From: CAYFXE01 sp964347035 | GTDB lineage: Bacteria > Acidobacteriota > Aminicenantia > Aminicenantales > Aminicenantaceae | DNA length: 64,000 nucleotides | NCBI GenBank assembly: GCA_964347035.1 | Contig: CAYFXE010000006.1 | Span: 21,613-85,612, forward strand | Reading direction: 5' to 3' | In this document: positions 1 to 8,532 of the stretch, one piece after another | Layout of the letters: each line of letters begins with the position of its first letter | Position numbering within the stretch: the stretch's first letter is position 1 | Made by a program: the position numbers and the translations under genes | The notes under the pieces: generated by a model | What the model was told of the DNA's origin: nothing | Database searches by the model: none | What the model saw: only the letters and a program-made list of their open reading frames with translations

Positions 1-426
1 CCTCCCGCTTTCCAGGATCCCAAAGGCCCTCCCCTGTTGTGTGGGGGGTGCCCATCTTCTTGTCGCCTTGATGAGCGCTGCCCAAAATGTAAAAGTCACA
101 CTAACACCCCAAAAAGCGTGAATCGCAATACAGATTTTGTAGGAGGGAAATGTGGCAAAATACAAACCAGCTAGGCCAGTCGAAGTCATGGAGATGGTGA
201 TAAGGGTCTTTGGACCAACTTTGTCAGCCAGCCAGCCACCAGGAAAATAGGAAATCATCGCCATCACACCAAAAACGCTCATCAGCACACCCAATTGAGT
301 ATTGGTCAGATGAAGCGCCTCCTGGAGCGGGATATAATACACCTCTCGCAAATAGGGTAAGAGATAGATAATACCGCCGGATAGACACAAACAGGCCATG
401 ATCAGCCAGCGGCGGAACACATTCAT
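1..426 (-). CDS. MFS transporter, N-terminal part (runs off the window)
   Basis: The reverse strand from an ATG at 424-426 is open to the window edge, giving 142 codons of the N-terminal half of a major facilitator transporter. Hydrophobic helices alternate with the MFS loop-2/3 signature, seen here as GGWLADKVGPK. A later stretch RAFGILESGRG is the type of loop found in organic-anion/sugar-phosphate MFS members. The protein would sit in the inner membrane and move a small solute; the substrate cannot be told. The C-terminal half lies outside the window. It is separated by a 230-base gap holding a short palindromic repeat from the secretin-like gene. Confidence 0.85.
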   Translation of the reverse strand, partial: MNVFRRWLIMACLCLSGGIIYLLPYLREVYYIPLQEALHLTNTQLGVLMSVFGVMAMISYFPGGWLADKVGPKTLITISMTSTGLAGLYFATFPSYKICIAIHAFWGVSVTFTFWAALIKATRRWAPPTQQGRAFGILESGR

Positions 427-555
427 GGCTAATTCCCTCGAGAAAGCTTATAACACAGCCACCCTAGGGAGTCAAAACCACAATAGATATAGACAGACTG
501 CTTTTTAAAAAAAAGGAAGCCAGGCTTTTTTTGAGGACTGTTATTAGTATTAAAA

Positions 556-583
556 TGTCATTCCTGCGGAAGCAGGAATCCAG
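556..583. repeat. Short palindromic repeat of the ATTCC-N-GGAAT type
   Basis: Arms ATTCCTGC (560-567) and GCAGGAAT (572-579) surround a GGAA loop, with TGTC before and CCAG after. This layout matches the widely dispersed 'GTCATTCCNNCNNNNGNNGGAATCCAG' repeats (dRS3-like) found between genes in many bacteria. No T-run follows, so it does not look like an intrinsic terminator. It lies between two convergent or tandem minus-strand units, where such repeats usually sit. Confidence 0.55.
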
Positions 584-659
584 AAATAAAAAAAAGGAAC
601 TGCTTTATCCGTTTCTAATTGGATTTCATTTTCCAGAGAATAAATAAAACCGGCATGTG

Positions 660-1379
660 TTATTTAATGACTAATCCGGAAACAATCAGGATTAAAGCCT
701 TATCGCCTCCATCCAATTTGGAGACACCGACCACGGTTCTCTCACCGTTCTTAAGGGTCAAAGTTGTATCGATCAGGGTTAACGTGCTTTCCTTTCCTTC
801 ACTTGTGATTCCTAGATGCTCGGCTAGTCTCAACTCAACTTGAAGGATTTCATCCTTCTCCTCTTTGATATAGCGGGGTAACAGGTTGAGTTTAAAGCTT
901 TTCCCTCCTCCACCCATTCTTTGATATGAACGCTCGTTATCCTGGACCTTGATGAGGGACGAATCCAACAGCTTGAAGGATTTGTATTTTAACAGGCCGC
1001 TCAACTCCTTAATAACGGGATCGGATTTTAGCTCCGTGTCAATTTCCATTATTTCCCCAGGTCTCTTGGAACCCAGGATGAGTTCAACGGTGAACTGTAA
1101 ATCGGCAGGACGGACGTCAATTTCCCTCAGAATCATTCGAAGCTTAGCCATTATGACTGGGATATCCTCGATCACCAGGAGATTCTCGCTGGGAATGACT
1201 TGAATTTTTCCTTTGGGACTTATATGCTGTTTCAGAACTTCGCGAGCTTCGTGGGCATGCATGTATTTGATCTTCACAATTTCTTTAACCACTTCAGGCT
1301 TCTCATCCAAGGAAAAGAGAAGCTGAGTTGTTCCCGTTAGCAGGAAAAAACACATAAAAATTATCGCGGATTTTTTCAT
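660..1379 (-). CDS. Exported protein with a secretin-type N domain
   Basis: 239 residues with a signal peptide (about 1-24). Residues 33-90 (VKIKYMHAHEAREVLKQ ... VIPSENLLVIEDIP ... ILREIDV) form the beta-alpha-beta pattern of the NolW/secretin N domains that line the periplasmic vestibule of type II/III secretins. There is no secretin channel domain, so this is a lone periplasmic ring-like domain with an unassigned C-terminal half (95-239). It overlaps the anti-sigma gene by 4 bases and has a good ribosome site (GAGGAGG). It is therefore the effector gene of sigma/anti-sigma module 1. Role unknown; it may sense or scaffold something in the periplasm. Confidence 0.7.
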   Translation of the reverse strand: MKKSAIIFMCFFLLTGTTQLLFSLDEKPEVVKEIVKIKYMHAHEAREVLKQHISPKGKIQVIPSENLLVIEDIPVIMAKLRMILREIDVRPADLQFTVELILGSKRPGEIMEIDTELKSDPVIKELSGLLKYKSFKLLDSSLIKVQDNERSYQRMGGGGKSFKLNLLPRYIKEEKDEILQVELRLAEHLGITSEGKESTLTLIDTTLTLKNGERTVVGVSKLDGGDKALILIVSGLVIK

Positions 1380-1891
1380 TTTTCCTCCTCAAAATCAAAG
1401 TCTTTATTGAAAAACCAAGCAATCTTCAGTCCCGTTTCCCTCGAAACCAAGGTCATCGAGACAACTTTTTGCTGAGCCTTATCCATCGAAGCGACAGAAG
1501 GAATTTCCCTAGAGATGGTCATTGTTTCTCTCCTGTCATCAAAATCGTATCTGTATGGCCGAACAACAAAAAGAGTGAGGACGACGATCAAAACGGCCAT
1601 CACGGCATAAGCCCATGATTTTTTAAACGGCCAAGGCATGAGAGGAGAAAATCGAGCTGGCTGCTCCTCGATAGCTCCTCGTATGGCGCTCTGCCATTCC
1701 TGGTCCCTCCAATCCATTCTTTCTTGAGCAAGCCATTCCATTGTTTTATCTAGAGACAACACATAAGATTGATATTCTTCTTGACACTCAGACCATGTTC
1801 CTAGATGTGCCTTGATTTCAGAAATTTTCTTCCGAGAGAGATCTAACCCGACCAAAAGGGGAAGCATTTTTTTTGCCTTTTTACAATTCAC
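1376..1891 (-). CDS. Membrane anti-sigma factor, degenerate zinc motif
   Basis: 171 residues: a cytoplasmic N-terminal sigma-binding region, one membrane helix (about 93-110) and a short periplasmic tail. In the zf-HC2 family the zinc site is H-x3-C-x2-C. Here H29 and C36 are present but the middle position is Trp33 (codon TGG, one base from a Cys codon). C3 is retained near the start. The gene overlaps the sigma gene by 4 bases (ATGA) and the secretin-domain gene by 4 bases, so the three are translationally coupled. It should hold the sigma factor inactive at the inner membrane until a signal arrives. Whether it still binds zinc is doubtful. Confidence 0.8.
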   Translation of the reverse strand: MNCKKAKKMLPLLVGLDLSRKKISEIKAHLGTWSECQEEYQSYVLSLDKTMEWLAQERMDWRDQEWQSAIRGAIEEQPARFSPLMPWPFKKSWAYAVMAVLIVVLTLFVVRPYRYDFDDRRETMTISREIPSVASMDKAQQKVVSMTLVSRETGLKIAWFFNKDFDFEEEK

Positions 1892-2469
1892 TCGATGACC
1901 CCTTTGTTTCCGTAATATTCTCTGAATTGATCTCTAATCTTTCGACGTGCCCGAGAGAGATGAGTCCGGATACTTAAAGATGAGCAACCAAGAATCGCTG
2001 ATGTCTCCTGAATGGAGAAGCCATTCCCATCCCTCAAAAGGAAAATGATCTTTTCTTTGGGAGTTAACGCGCGAAGAACACGCTCGAGTTTCAGCTTAAT
2101 CTCTTTTTTTAGATATTGTCCTTCCGGGCTTAGGGAAATCCTGTCGGTTGAATTCCTCTGACGCTTTATCAAGTCATGATACTTTTTCTTCTCTCTCAGG
2201 AAGTCATATGCCGAGTTGACTGTTATTCGATAAATCCAACTTTTAAAACTTTTTCCTCTTTTAAATGTCCCAAGATGTCTAAAGGTTCTGATCAGGGCCT
2301 CCTGACATATTTCTTTAGCTTCTTCCAAATTGCCAGTCATTCGATAGGCCATGTTTAAAAGTCCCTGGCGGTAAGGCTGGAGGAGTCGTTCAAAGGATCG
2401 ATGGTCGCCTTCGAGAATAGCCTCGACCAATTCATCTTCATTCTTCATCCACATTAATATACTCTGCAT
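1888..2469 (-). CDS. ECF-type RNA polymerase sigma factor (module 1)
   Basis: 193 residues with region 2 (about 25-95, including MAYRMTGNLEEAKEICQEALIRTF and the FKSWIYRITVN helix) and region 4 (about 130-185, with the helix-turn-helix IQETSAILGCSSLSIRTHLSRARRKI). Length and layout are standard for sigma-70 family extracytoplasmic-function factors. No strong ribosome site precedes the first ATG; an internal ATG at 2446-2448 is an alternative start. It is the first gene of a three-gene operon with an anti-sigma factor and a secretin-domain protein. It is divergent from the flavoredoxin gene. It probably autoregulates the operon. Confidence 0.9.
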   Translation of the reverse strand: MQSILMWMKNEDELVEAILEGDHRSFERLLQPYRQGLLNMAYRMTGNLEEAKEICQEALIRTFRHLGTFKRGKSFKSWIYRITVNSAYDFLREKKKYHDLIKRQRNSTDRISLSPEGQYLKKEIKLKLERVLRALTPKEKIIFLLRDGNGFSIQETSAILGCSSLSIRTHLSRARRKIRDQFREYYGNKGVIE

Positions 2470-2584
2470 AAGCTGGAAATGTTAAGGGATAATATCATGT
2501 CGAAATGGATAGGATTTGCTAAAACCGAAAAAATATCAGACAATTTCTTTTTTAAACATAAACCTAGGTGGTTGGAGGAATACT

Positions 2585-3160
2585 GTGAAAATATCTTTAG
2601 GGGCCAAAACCTTGATCTATCCCACTCCTGTTTTAATCGTGGGCACCTATGATAAGGATGGAAAACCCAATGTGATGACGGTGGCTTGGGGAGGAATTTG
2701 TTGTTCGAGCCCTCCCTGTATTGCTATTTCCTTGAGGAAGGTGACTTACTCCTACAAAAGTATTATCGAGAGAAGAGCCTTCAGTATCAATATCCCCTCT
2801 GAGAAATATGTGGTTGAATCTGATTACGTCGGGATGGTTTCAGGGAAAAGAGAAGACAAATTTTTTACGACCGGACTAACCGCTGTTCGCTGTGAACACG
2901 TGGATGCGCCCTACATCGAGGAGTTTCCGCTCATCCTAGAGTGCAGATTGCTTCATTCTTTCGAGATCGGTTTGCATACACAATTCATCGGTGAAATCAT
3001 CGATACCAAGGCTGATTTAACTGTTTTGGACGAAGGAAATTTCCCCGATATCGAAAAAGTAAAACCTATCCTATTTGCTCCAGAAAATCGAACCTACCAT
3101 GGAATCGGTCGTTTCCTCGGCTTGGCTTTTTCCTTAGGAAAAAAGATGAAATCTTCTTAA
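2585..3160 (+). CDS. Flavoredoxin-like flavin reductase family protein
   Basis: 191 residues from a GTG start at 2585, chosen because GGAGG lies 5 bases upstream; the reading frame is open further 5' but that part has no family resemblance. The sequence KTLIYPTPVLIVGTYDKDGKPNVMTVAWGG is the start of the FMN-binding split-barrel fold of flavin reductase/flavoredoxin proteins. SxxPPCIAISLRK and AFSINIPSE are further family blocks. Such proteins bind FMN and pass electrons between NAD(P)H or ferredoxin and partner enzymes in anaerobes. Partner and reaction are not evident here. It is divergent from sigma module 1, sharing a 115-base promoter region. Confidence 0.85.
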   Translation: MKISLGAKTLIYPTPVLIVGTYDKDGKPNVMTVAWGGICCSSPPCIAISLRKVTYSYKSIIERRAFSINIPSEKYVVESDYVGMVSGKREDKFFTTGLTAVRCEHVDAPYIEEFPLILECRLLHSFEIGLHTQFIGEIIDTKADLTVLDEGNFPDIEKVKPILFAPENRTYHGIGRFLGLAFSLGKKMKSS

Positions 3161-3214
3161 AAATCCGATAAAATAAAAAAGATTTCTTAACAATCAGCAT
3201 CCAAGGAGGATAGA

Positions 3215-3958
3215 TTGATCAGAACCAATAAAAAACTTTGTTTAATTTCTGGACTTCTCCTTCTAGGTTTTCTTGTTTCCTGTGCAACAATAAGCGGCCA
3301 AAAGGAAGAAGCTTCTCCAGCCCCGACAGTCAAACGTGTTGAGGACGCTATCGATGTGATGACGGAAATCATGAATATTCCTGAGGAAAGCATTCCGACG
3401 GCTTTGCTGCGTAACGCTTTCGGTATTGCCATCATCCCCCGTGTGTTCAAGGCTGCTTATGTCCTAGGCGGCCAGCACGGCAAAGGCATTTTAGTCGTTC
3501 AAACTTCAGATGGTGAATGGAGCAATCCCTCTTTCATCGCTATCACAGGAGGGAGCATTGGCTGGCAGATCGGCGTTCAATCTGCGGACTTCATCCTAGT
3601 GTTCAAGAGCAAAAGGAGTGTTGAAAACATCACTCGAGGTAAATTCACTCTGGGAGCCGATGCCAGTGTGGCGGCAGGACCTGTTGGACGGGGAGCCGAA
3701 GCCAGCACGGATATCGCCCTCAAGGCGGAGATCTATTCATACCAACGGAGCCGTGGACTGTTCGCTGGCATTTCTATAAAGGGTGCTTCTCTCCGTATCG
3801 ACCATGAGGCGAATGCGGCCTTCTACGAGAATAGAGGGATAAGCCCCAAAGAAATTTTATCCGAGCAACTGCTGTCTACCCCTCCTGTGGCTGCTAAACT
3901 GAAGGAAGTCCTTACAAAATATACCAAGTCATCTCCGAATTCTTCACCCCTCTCATAG
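3215..3958 (+). CDS. SYLF/Ysc84-domain lipoprotein
   Basis: 247 residues from a TTG start, with AGGAGGA at 3204-3210. The N-terminus is a lipoprotein signal (LLLLGFLVSC, lipobox LVSC). Residues about 65-215 carry the SYLF pattern (AFGIAIIPRVFKAAYVLGGQHGKG ... ITGGSIGWQIGVQSADFILVF ... GADASVAAGPVGRG ... IYSYQRSRGLFAGISIKG). This domain binds phosphoinositides and other lipids in eukaryotes; bacterial versions are periplasmic or outer-membrane attached and of unclear role. It appears monocistronic; no T-run terminator was seen immediately downstream. Confidence 0.85.
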   Translation: MIRTNKKLCLISGLLLLGFLVSCATISGQKEEASPAPTVKRVEDAIDVMTEIMNIPEESIPTALLRNAFGIAIIPRVFKAAYVLGGQHGKGILVVQTSDGEWSNPSFIAITGGSIGWQIGVQSADFILVFKSKRSVENITRGKFTLGADASVAAGPVGRGAEASTDIALKAEIYSYQRSRGLFAGISIKGASLRIDHEANAAFYENRGISPKEILSEQLLSTPPVAAKLKEVLTKYTKSSPNSSPLS

Positions 3959-4036
3959 AGATCACACAGCTGCTACCATTACTGGAAAATGCTGATTAAG
4001 TCTAAAAAAAATTTGTGAAAAAAATAAAACTTTTGC

Positions 4037-4063
4037 TTGACAATTGTGTTTTATTCCTATAAA
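4037..4063 (+). promoter_or_regulatory. Sigma-70-like promoter with no ORF behind it
   Basis: TTGACA (4037-4042) and TATAAA (4058-4063) with a short 15-base spacer lie on the plus strand, facing a stretch without plus-strand genes for 3 kb. The match is good but the spacer is below the usual 16-18 bases, so it may be weak. Confidence 0.4.
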
Positions 4064-4069
4064 AGGAAT

Positions 4070-4235
4070 TACATCTAGCTAAGAAGGATCAGGAGCGGGA
4101 GTGCAAATCTCCACTAACCTACTAACAGGAATTATCAATCAGTCTTATAGAGGATTTTAAGGAGGGCCGAGGTTAAGAATCCAACCCTTTAACCCGCTCT
4201 TTTCTTCCTTTTCCAACTGGCACGGCCCTCCTTAC
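4070..4235 (+). ncRNA. Possible structured RNA in a 509-base intergenic region
   Basis: The region 3959-4467 has no plausible gene. Downstream of the promoter-like site, an 11-base perfect inverted repeat AAGGAGGGCCG (4159-4169) / CGGCCCTCCTT (4223-4233) encloses a second one, GGTTAA (4171-4176) / TTAACC (4189-4194). A small GGAG/CTCC hairpin lies near 4097-4112. The outer stem contains a ribosome-site-like GGAGG that would be hidden when paired. No U-run follows. I could not match it to a known riboswitch, 6S, SRP or tmRNA core. Ends are approximate. Confidence 0.35.
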
Positions 4236-4423
4236 ATATCTATTTCATCTTTTCGATACTACGAATACTGCCAGAACATTTCTGTAGAGACAATCGCCTT
4301 TAAGGGTGTTTTTCAGGATTAATTTTGTATTATTTCCTTAGCCTCTAAAGGTGAGGGGAAGGGAAAATATCATCGAGGAAAGTAATCCAGCTAAACAGAG
4401 TGTTTTAAAAGATGAGTCTTTTT

Positions 4424-4455
4424 TCCTGGCATCTTCAACTTAATTAATGCCAGGA
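4424..4455 (-). terminator. Hairpin downstream of khpA
   Basis: Arms TCCTGGCAT (4424-4432) and ATGCCAGGA (4447-4455) form a 9-base-pair stem with a 14-base loop just after the khpA stop. On the khpA transcript it is followed by an A-run rather than a U-run. It may therefore stabilise the 3' end rather than terminate transcription by itself. Confidence 0.35.
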
Positions 4456-4467
4456 TCAGCTACCTAG

Positions 4468-4704
4468 TTATTCTTTTTCTACGATCTCAAGATTAACTCT
4501 CTTTTTCAGCTTCATCCCTGCAGCACCGAGAATAACTCTGATTGCCTGAGCATTTCTTCCCTGTTTTCCGATAATTTTGCCCAAATCCTCCTGAGCAACC
4601 TTCAATTCTAAGATTGATGTTTGTTCTCCCTGTAATTCGGAAACCTTGACTTTGTCTGGATTGTCCACTAACGCTTTGGCAATTAATTCTACGAGTTCTT
4701 TCAC
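4468..4704 (-). CDS. khpA: KhpA, KH-domain RNA-binding protein
   Basis: 78 residues starting at GTG (4702-4704) with AGGGAGG upstream. The whole protein is one type-II KH domain: MKELVELIAKALVDNPDKV ... LEVKVAQEDLGKIIGKQGR-type sequence, with the RNA-contacting GKQG loop intact. KhpA is a small cytoplasmic RNA chaperone that in Firmicutes pairs with KhpB and affects cell elongation and sRNA function. In most bacteria the gene sits between rpsP and rimM; here it is separated from them and coupled by a 4-base overlap (GTGA) to a 70-residue ORF. Confidence 0.92.
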   Translation of the reverse strand: MKELVELIAKALVDNPDKVKVSELQGEQTSILELKVAQEDLGKIIGKQGRNAQAIRVILGAAGMKLKKRVNLEIVEKE

Positions 4705-4913
4705 AATAACCTCCCTATATATTTAGATTGTTTTTCCACAATCAACATTTTATCCAATTCTTCGAAAAAGTTTTTTGCTTCCCTTACATCCTTTGACTTA
4801 CTTCCTGTAGAAAGCCCTCTCCTAGTTTCTGTTTCACATTGCAATGAAACTTTGCCATTCAAGCTAGAGAAAGAAAGCTTCAGCTTCCCTCCCTTTTTCC
4901 TGTTCATATTCAA
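4701..4913 (-). CDS. Small basic protein coupled to khpA, unknown
   Basis: 70 residues, rich in Lys/Arg (starts MNMNRKKGGKLKL) with a C-terminal helix around 44-60 (DVREAKNFFEELDKMLIVEKQ). Its stop overlaps the khpA start (GTGA), the usual sign of translational coupling. No clear ribosome site precedes its ATG and no family is recognised. The charge and the pairing suggest an RNA-related function, but that is inference. Confidence 0.55.
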   Translation of the reverse strand: MNMNRKKGGKLKLSFSSLNGKVSLQCETETRRGLSTGSKSKDVREAKNFFEELDKMLIVEKQSKYIGRLL

Positions 4914-5115
4914 TTTAGATAAAAATTATCACACAAAATAAGACAAAGTCAATTTTCATCTTGATATAGCCGCTTTGCTGCGGTTTTAGTTCCTTTAATG
5001 TCCTCCGACGCTGGTCTGCTTGAAGGCTTTCTCTAGAACTTCGGCCAAACACACAAAACGCTCCTTGATAAACCATTCTGCTCGGATGGCCTAGGATCGT
5101 CTGAACCTGATGTGT

Positions 5116-7220
5116 TCAAAGCTGCTCGAGCAGAGCTTCAGGCGTTGTCACAGGAAGCTGACAGGCATAGTTCTCACAGACGTAAGCCGTGGCCTGTCCT
5201 TCGATCATCTTTCGGCCGGACAGGAGTGGAATTCTCTCCGTTAAACTCTGCGCATTATCCTGTTGAGGATCGATAAAGGCGATGACTCGGTTGGGGATAT
5301 AATGCTCATGAATTGTCCTTAAGAGCTTTTGAGAATCTTTAGAGTTACGTTTGCCGACAATGGCGATTTCTTTGGCCGGATGGACTAAAAAATCCACGCT
5401 GATAAGAAGGCTGAGATATCCTTGGGGAATGCGGTCCATGTAGAGGTGAAAGGTTTGAAGTGTCTGTTTAACCATTTTGAAGTAATCCTCCTTATCCAGA
5501 AGCTTAGAAATACGCAGGAGACTTTCTAGAGCCACTCCTGTCGGTGAGGGAATAGCCCCGTCATTCAGGGATTTGGTCCGGACGATCAGGTTTTTGTGGT
5601 ATTTTCCGGTATTGTAAAAACCTGAGTTATCCTGATCCCAAAACTGGTCGATCATCTCCTGCGCCAATTCATCAGCGGCAAACAGCCAATGTTCATCGAA
5701 TCCCGCCTCGTAGAGATCGAGGAAGGCGCGCACAGAATAAGCATAATCTTCAAGATAGGCGTACAATTTGCTTTTACCTTTCCTGAATGTCCTGAGAAGC
5801 CTGCCGTTTTTATCTCGCATTTTCCCCATGATAAACGATGCGGCCTTCTCAGCGCCCCGAAGATATTTCTTATTCCCGAGGACCTGAAATCCTCGGGACA
5901 AACCCGAAATCATCAATGCGTTCCAGGAGGCGATGATCTTGTCATCCAGACCGGGGGGCACCCTCTGCTCTCGGATTTTGATCAGTTTATCTCTCACGGA
6001 TTGCAGCTTGCTCTCAAGCTCATTTTCCATCATCCCTTGGTCTTTGGCTACGGCAGATAGATCACGTTGGAGGTGCAGGATATTAAGTCCTAAATGGTAT
6101 GGCTCTGGGGAGGAAAAATTTCCATTCTTTTTCACATTATAAAACATTGCAAATATTTGGGCCTCTTCTTTACTGAGTAGCTTCTCTAACTCATCAAACT
6201 TCCAAAGATAAAAAACACCTTCCTTACCTTCGCTATCAGCATCTTCTGTTGAATAAAATCCTCCTGAGCCATCCGTCATTTTATCCATTTCATATTCGAA
6301 GATTTCCCGAGCTATTCGGGCATACCGGTTGTTGCTAGTGAGCTGATAGGCTTCCAGGTAGACAACAGCCAGTTGCGCGTTGTCATAAAGCATTTTCTCG
6401 AAATGCGGGACAAGCCACATCTTATCGGTGGAATAGCGATGGAATCCTCCGCCGAGATGGTCGTACATCCCTCCTTCATACATTTTGTCCAAGGTCAACG
6501 TAGCCATTTTAAGCGAATTCTTATCCCCTTTATAATAATAATCTCGGAGAAGAAACGAAATGGCCTGAGATGAGGGAAATTTGGGAGCCCCGCCGAATCC
6601 TCCCCACTCCTCGTCGAATGTCTCTTCTAGATAATGGACAGCGTTATCGAGCAGCTTTTGGCTCGGTTCGGCATCTTTATCTTGGGAGACAGACGCAGAT
6701 GTCCTTTTTTCAACCATGTTTTTCAGCATATCAGCATCGAGATAAAGCTTTTTTCTTTTTTCCTCGTCATGCCAAAACTGGCTGATCTTAATGATGACAT
6801 TCTTGAAGCCTGTCCGGCCCCATCTATCTTCCGGAGGAAAATATGTGCCTCCAAAGAAGGGGTTGAGGTCAGGAGTCAGGAAGACAGTCATCGGCCAACC
6901 GCCGCTCCCAGATACAGCCACGACAGCCGCCATGTAGATCTCATCCAGGTCCGGACGCTCTTCCCGGTCAACCTTGATCGAAATAAAGTGCTCGTTAAGG
7001 ACGTCTGCAATGTCTTCGTTTTCGAAAGACTCTTTTTCCATTACGTGGCACCAATGACAGGCAGCATAGCCGATAGAGAGAAAAATCGGCCTGTTTTCTT
7101 TTTTTGCTTTTCTTNNNNNNNNNNCCAGGGATACCAGTCAACAGGATTATCCGCGTGTTGCAGGAGGTAAGGGCTTGTCTCATGAATGAGTTGATTGGTG
7201 TATTTATGTGTTTTTCTCAT
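5116..7220 (-). CDS. DUF255 (YyaL/spermatogenesis-associated 20-like) thioredoxin-domain protein
   Basis: About 700 residues. The start at 7218-7220 is chosen because AAGGA lies 7 bases upstream; a longer frame to 7319 lacks a ribosome site. The N-terminus NQLIHETSPYLLQHADNPVDWYPW is the family hallmark. After the N run (7115-7124) it resumes with RPIFLSIGYAACHWCHVMEKESF, containing the thioredoxin-like CHWC. The C-terminal two thirds form an (alpha/alpha)6 barrel like N-acylglucosamine epimerases (KFPSSQA, HFEKMLYDNAQLA, ADSEGKEGVFYLW). The break in frame is caused by the fixed 10-N spacer, not by the gene: about 14 bases would restore it. Cellular function of the family is poorly known. Confidence 0.9.
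7115..7124. other. Assembly gap (10 N)
   Basis: Ten N bases inside the DUF255 gene. The conserved protein sequence on both sides implies a real gap of about 14 bases, so the N run is a scaffolding placeholder. Confidence 0.95.
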
Positions 7221-7444
7221 TTTACTGTCCTTATTCTGAAGAATTTTTGAGTACATCCATTCTTCCCTCATGAACAGGAAAGAAGCGATAATCAAGGTAA
7301 ACAAATAAAGCCTTTTCATGATTGCAAGAAAAGAGTGCGTTCATCACGACAATTCCTAGATGATTAGTATATTATATGTTAAACAGAGAAAAAAACCCAG
7401 TCAAATCATCTTCCTTTTCCTTTGAGAAAGATAGTCGCTTTTCT

Positions 7445-8332
7445 CTAGATTATATAGACATAGATGTAGTGTTCCTGACCCTGTTCATCCATGATAGTCA
7501 CAAAATGAATCTTCTTCGCTTCCCACCCCGGCATATGATAGTCATGAGAAACAATCCGAGATCCCGGTTTGAGCTGTTTTTCCAGATGTGGTCTCAACAG
7601 CTCATTAGTTTCTGGCAACAAGTATAGTGTGACGACCGTGGCCTCGGAGAAAATCGTCTTCATCGCATCCTCAAGTCGGAACTCGACGAGATCCTCCACT
7701 TGCTCTCTTTCAGCATTCATGATGCATTCCTCTATCCGCTTAGGAACGATGTCAATGCCGACTCCCCTGATGCCGTATTTCTTTGCAGCCGTGATCACGA
7801 TTCTCCCATCACCACAACCAAGGTCGAAGAGGACATCACTCTTTTCGATGCTGGCTAATTCGAGCATCTTCTCTACCACGATCATCGGCGTCGGGACAAA
7901 AGGAGCCAAATCGGGTGCATCTTCCCTCCCGTGGGACCCTTCGAAGAGCTCCAGATCATCCTCCTCGTTATAGCGGAACGAGTAGGACATTCCAGGTTCA
8001 ATCCTGGTTATGATGGTCGTACCGCCGGCTTGGTAGTCAAGGTCCAACGGAATCGCACTCATAAGGCGGTCGACAACCCCAGGCATTATGGTTCGTCTTA
8101 TCGGCTCCTCGTAAGAATTTGCTGGCTTGTAGGCATAATGAACAATTTGATTGGTTGTATTCCGCAGGGTTATTTCTTTTTCAGATTCAGATTTTGGTGC
8201 CCCTATCAAGCTTGATGAAGTTTGGTCTTCTAAGTTAATAACCGCTAAGGTTACAGAACTGCACATCGACACGATCAGCATGGTCAAGGTGACTTGACGA
8301 TTCAATAACATTCGTCTGAATTTAAATAACAC
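7445..8332 (-). CDS. Exported class I SAM-dependent methyltransferase (copy 1)
   Basis: 295 residues. A signal peptide (about 1-30) is followed by a beta-rich domain (50-135), then by a Rossmann methyltransferase from FVPTPMIVVEKMLELA onward. Motif I is FDLGCGDGR with D170 first, and VGIDI is the acidic loop. SEATVVTLYLLPETNELLRP is typical of this exported family. Enzymes of this fold methylate with S-adenosylmethionine, which is normally cytoplasmic, so an exported version is odd; the leader could instead be a membrane anchor facing inward. A paralogue with the same two-domain build lies at 24317-25273. The start is GTG at 8330-8332. Substrate unknown. Confidence 0.8.
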   Translation of the reverse strand: MLFKFRRMLLNRQVTLTMLIVSMCSSVTLAVINLEDQTSSSLIGAPKSESEKEITLRNTTNQIVHYAYKPANSYEEPIRRTIMPGVVDRLMSAIPLDLDYQAGGTTIITRIEPGMSYSFRYNEEDDLELFEGSHGREDAPDLAPFVPTPMIVVEKMLELASIEKSDVLFDLGCGDGRIVITAAKKYGIRGVGIDIVPKRIEECIMNAEREQVEDLVEFRLEDAMKTIFSEATVVTLYLLPETNELLRPHLEKQLKPGSRIVSHDYHMPGWEAKKIHFVTIMDEQGQEHYIYVYII

Positions 8333-8473
8333 CGATTCAGCCCTCTTTTTTGGTTTTTAATTATCTTAATTTTTAGCGGTATTTTCAACCTCAATTGGAT
8401 CAGGCTTTATCGAAAAGAATGGATAAAGGTATAAGCAATCTGTCCAAGGCCACCAAGATAACAAAGCCTGTCC

Positions 8474-8483
8474 NNNNNNNNNN
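8474..8483. other. Assembly gap (10 N)
   Basis: Ten N bases in the 200-base intergenic stretch between the minus-strand methyltransferase and sigma module 2. The promoter region of the sigma gene is therefore incomplete. Confidence 0.95.
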
Positions 8484-8532
8484 TCATGTCAACCAAAATG
8501 CATTAATCTGCGTTTTGGTATATAAAAGAAGT

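Noticed and set aside
6995..7319. Two overlapping short minus-strand ORFs across the N run, looking like separate genes
   Set aside because: They are wrong-frame readings created by the fixed 10-N gap; the conserved DUF255 sequence continues across it.
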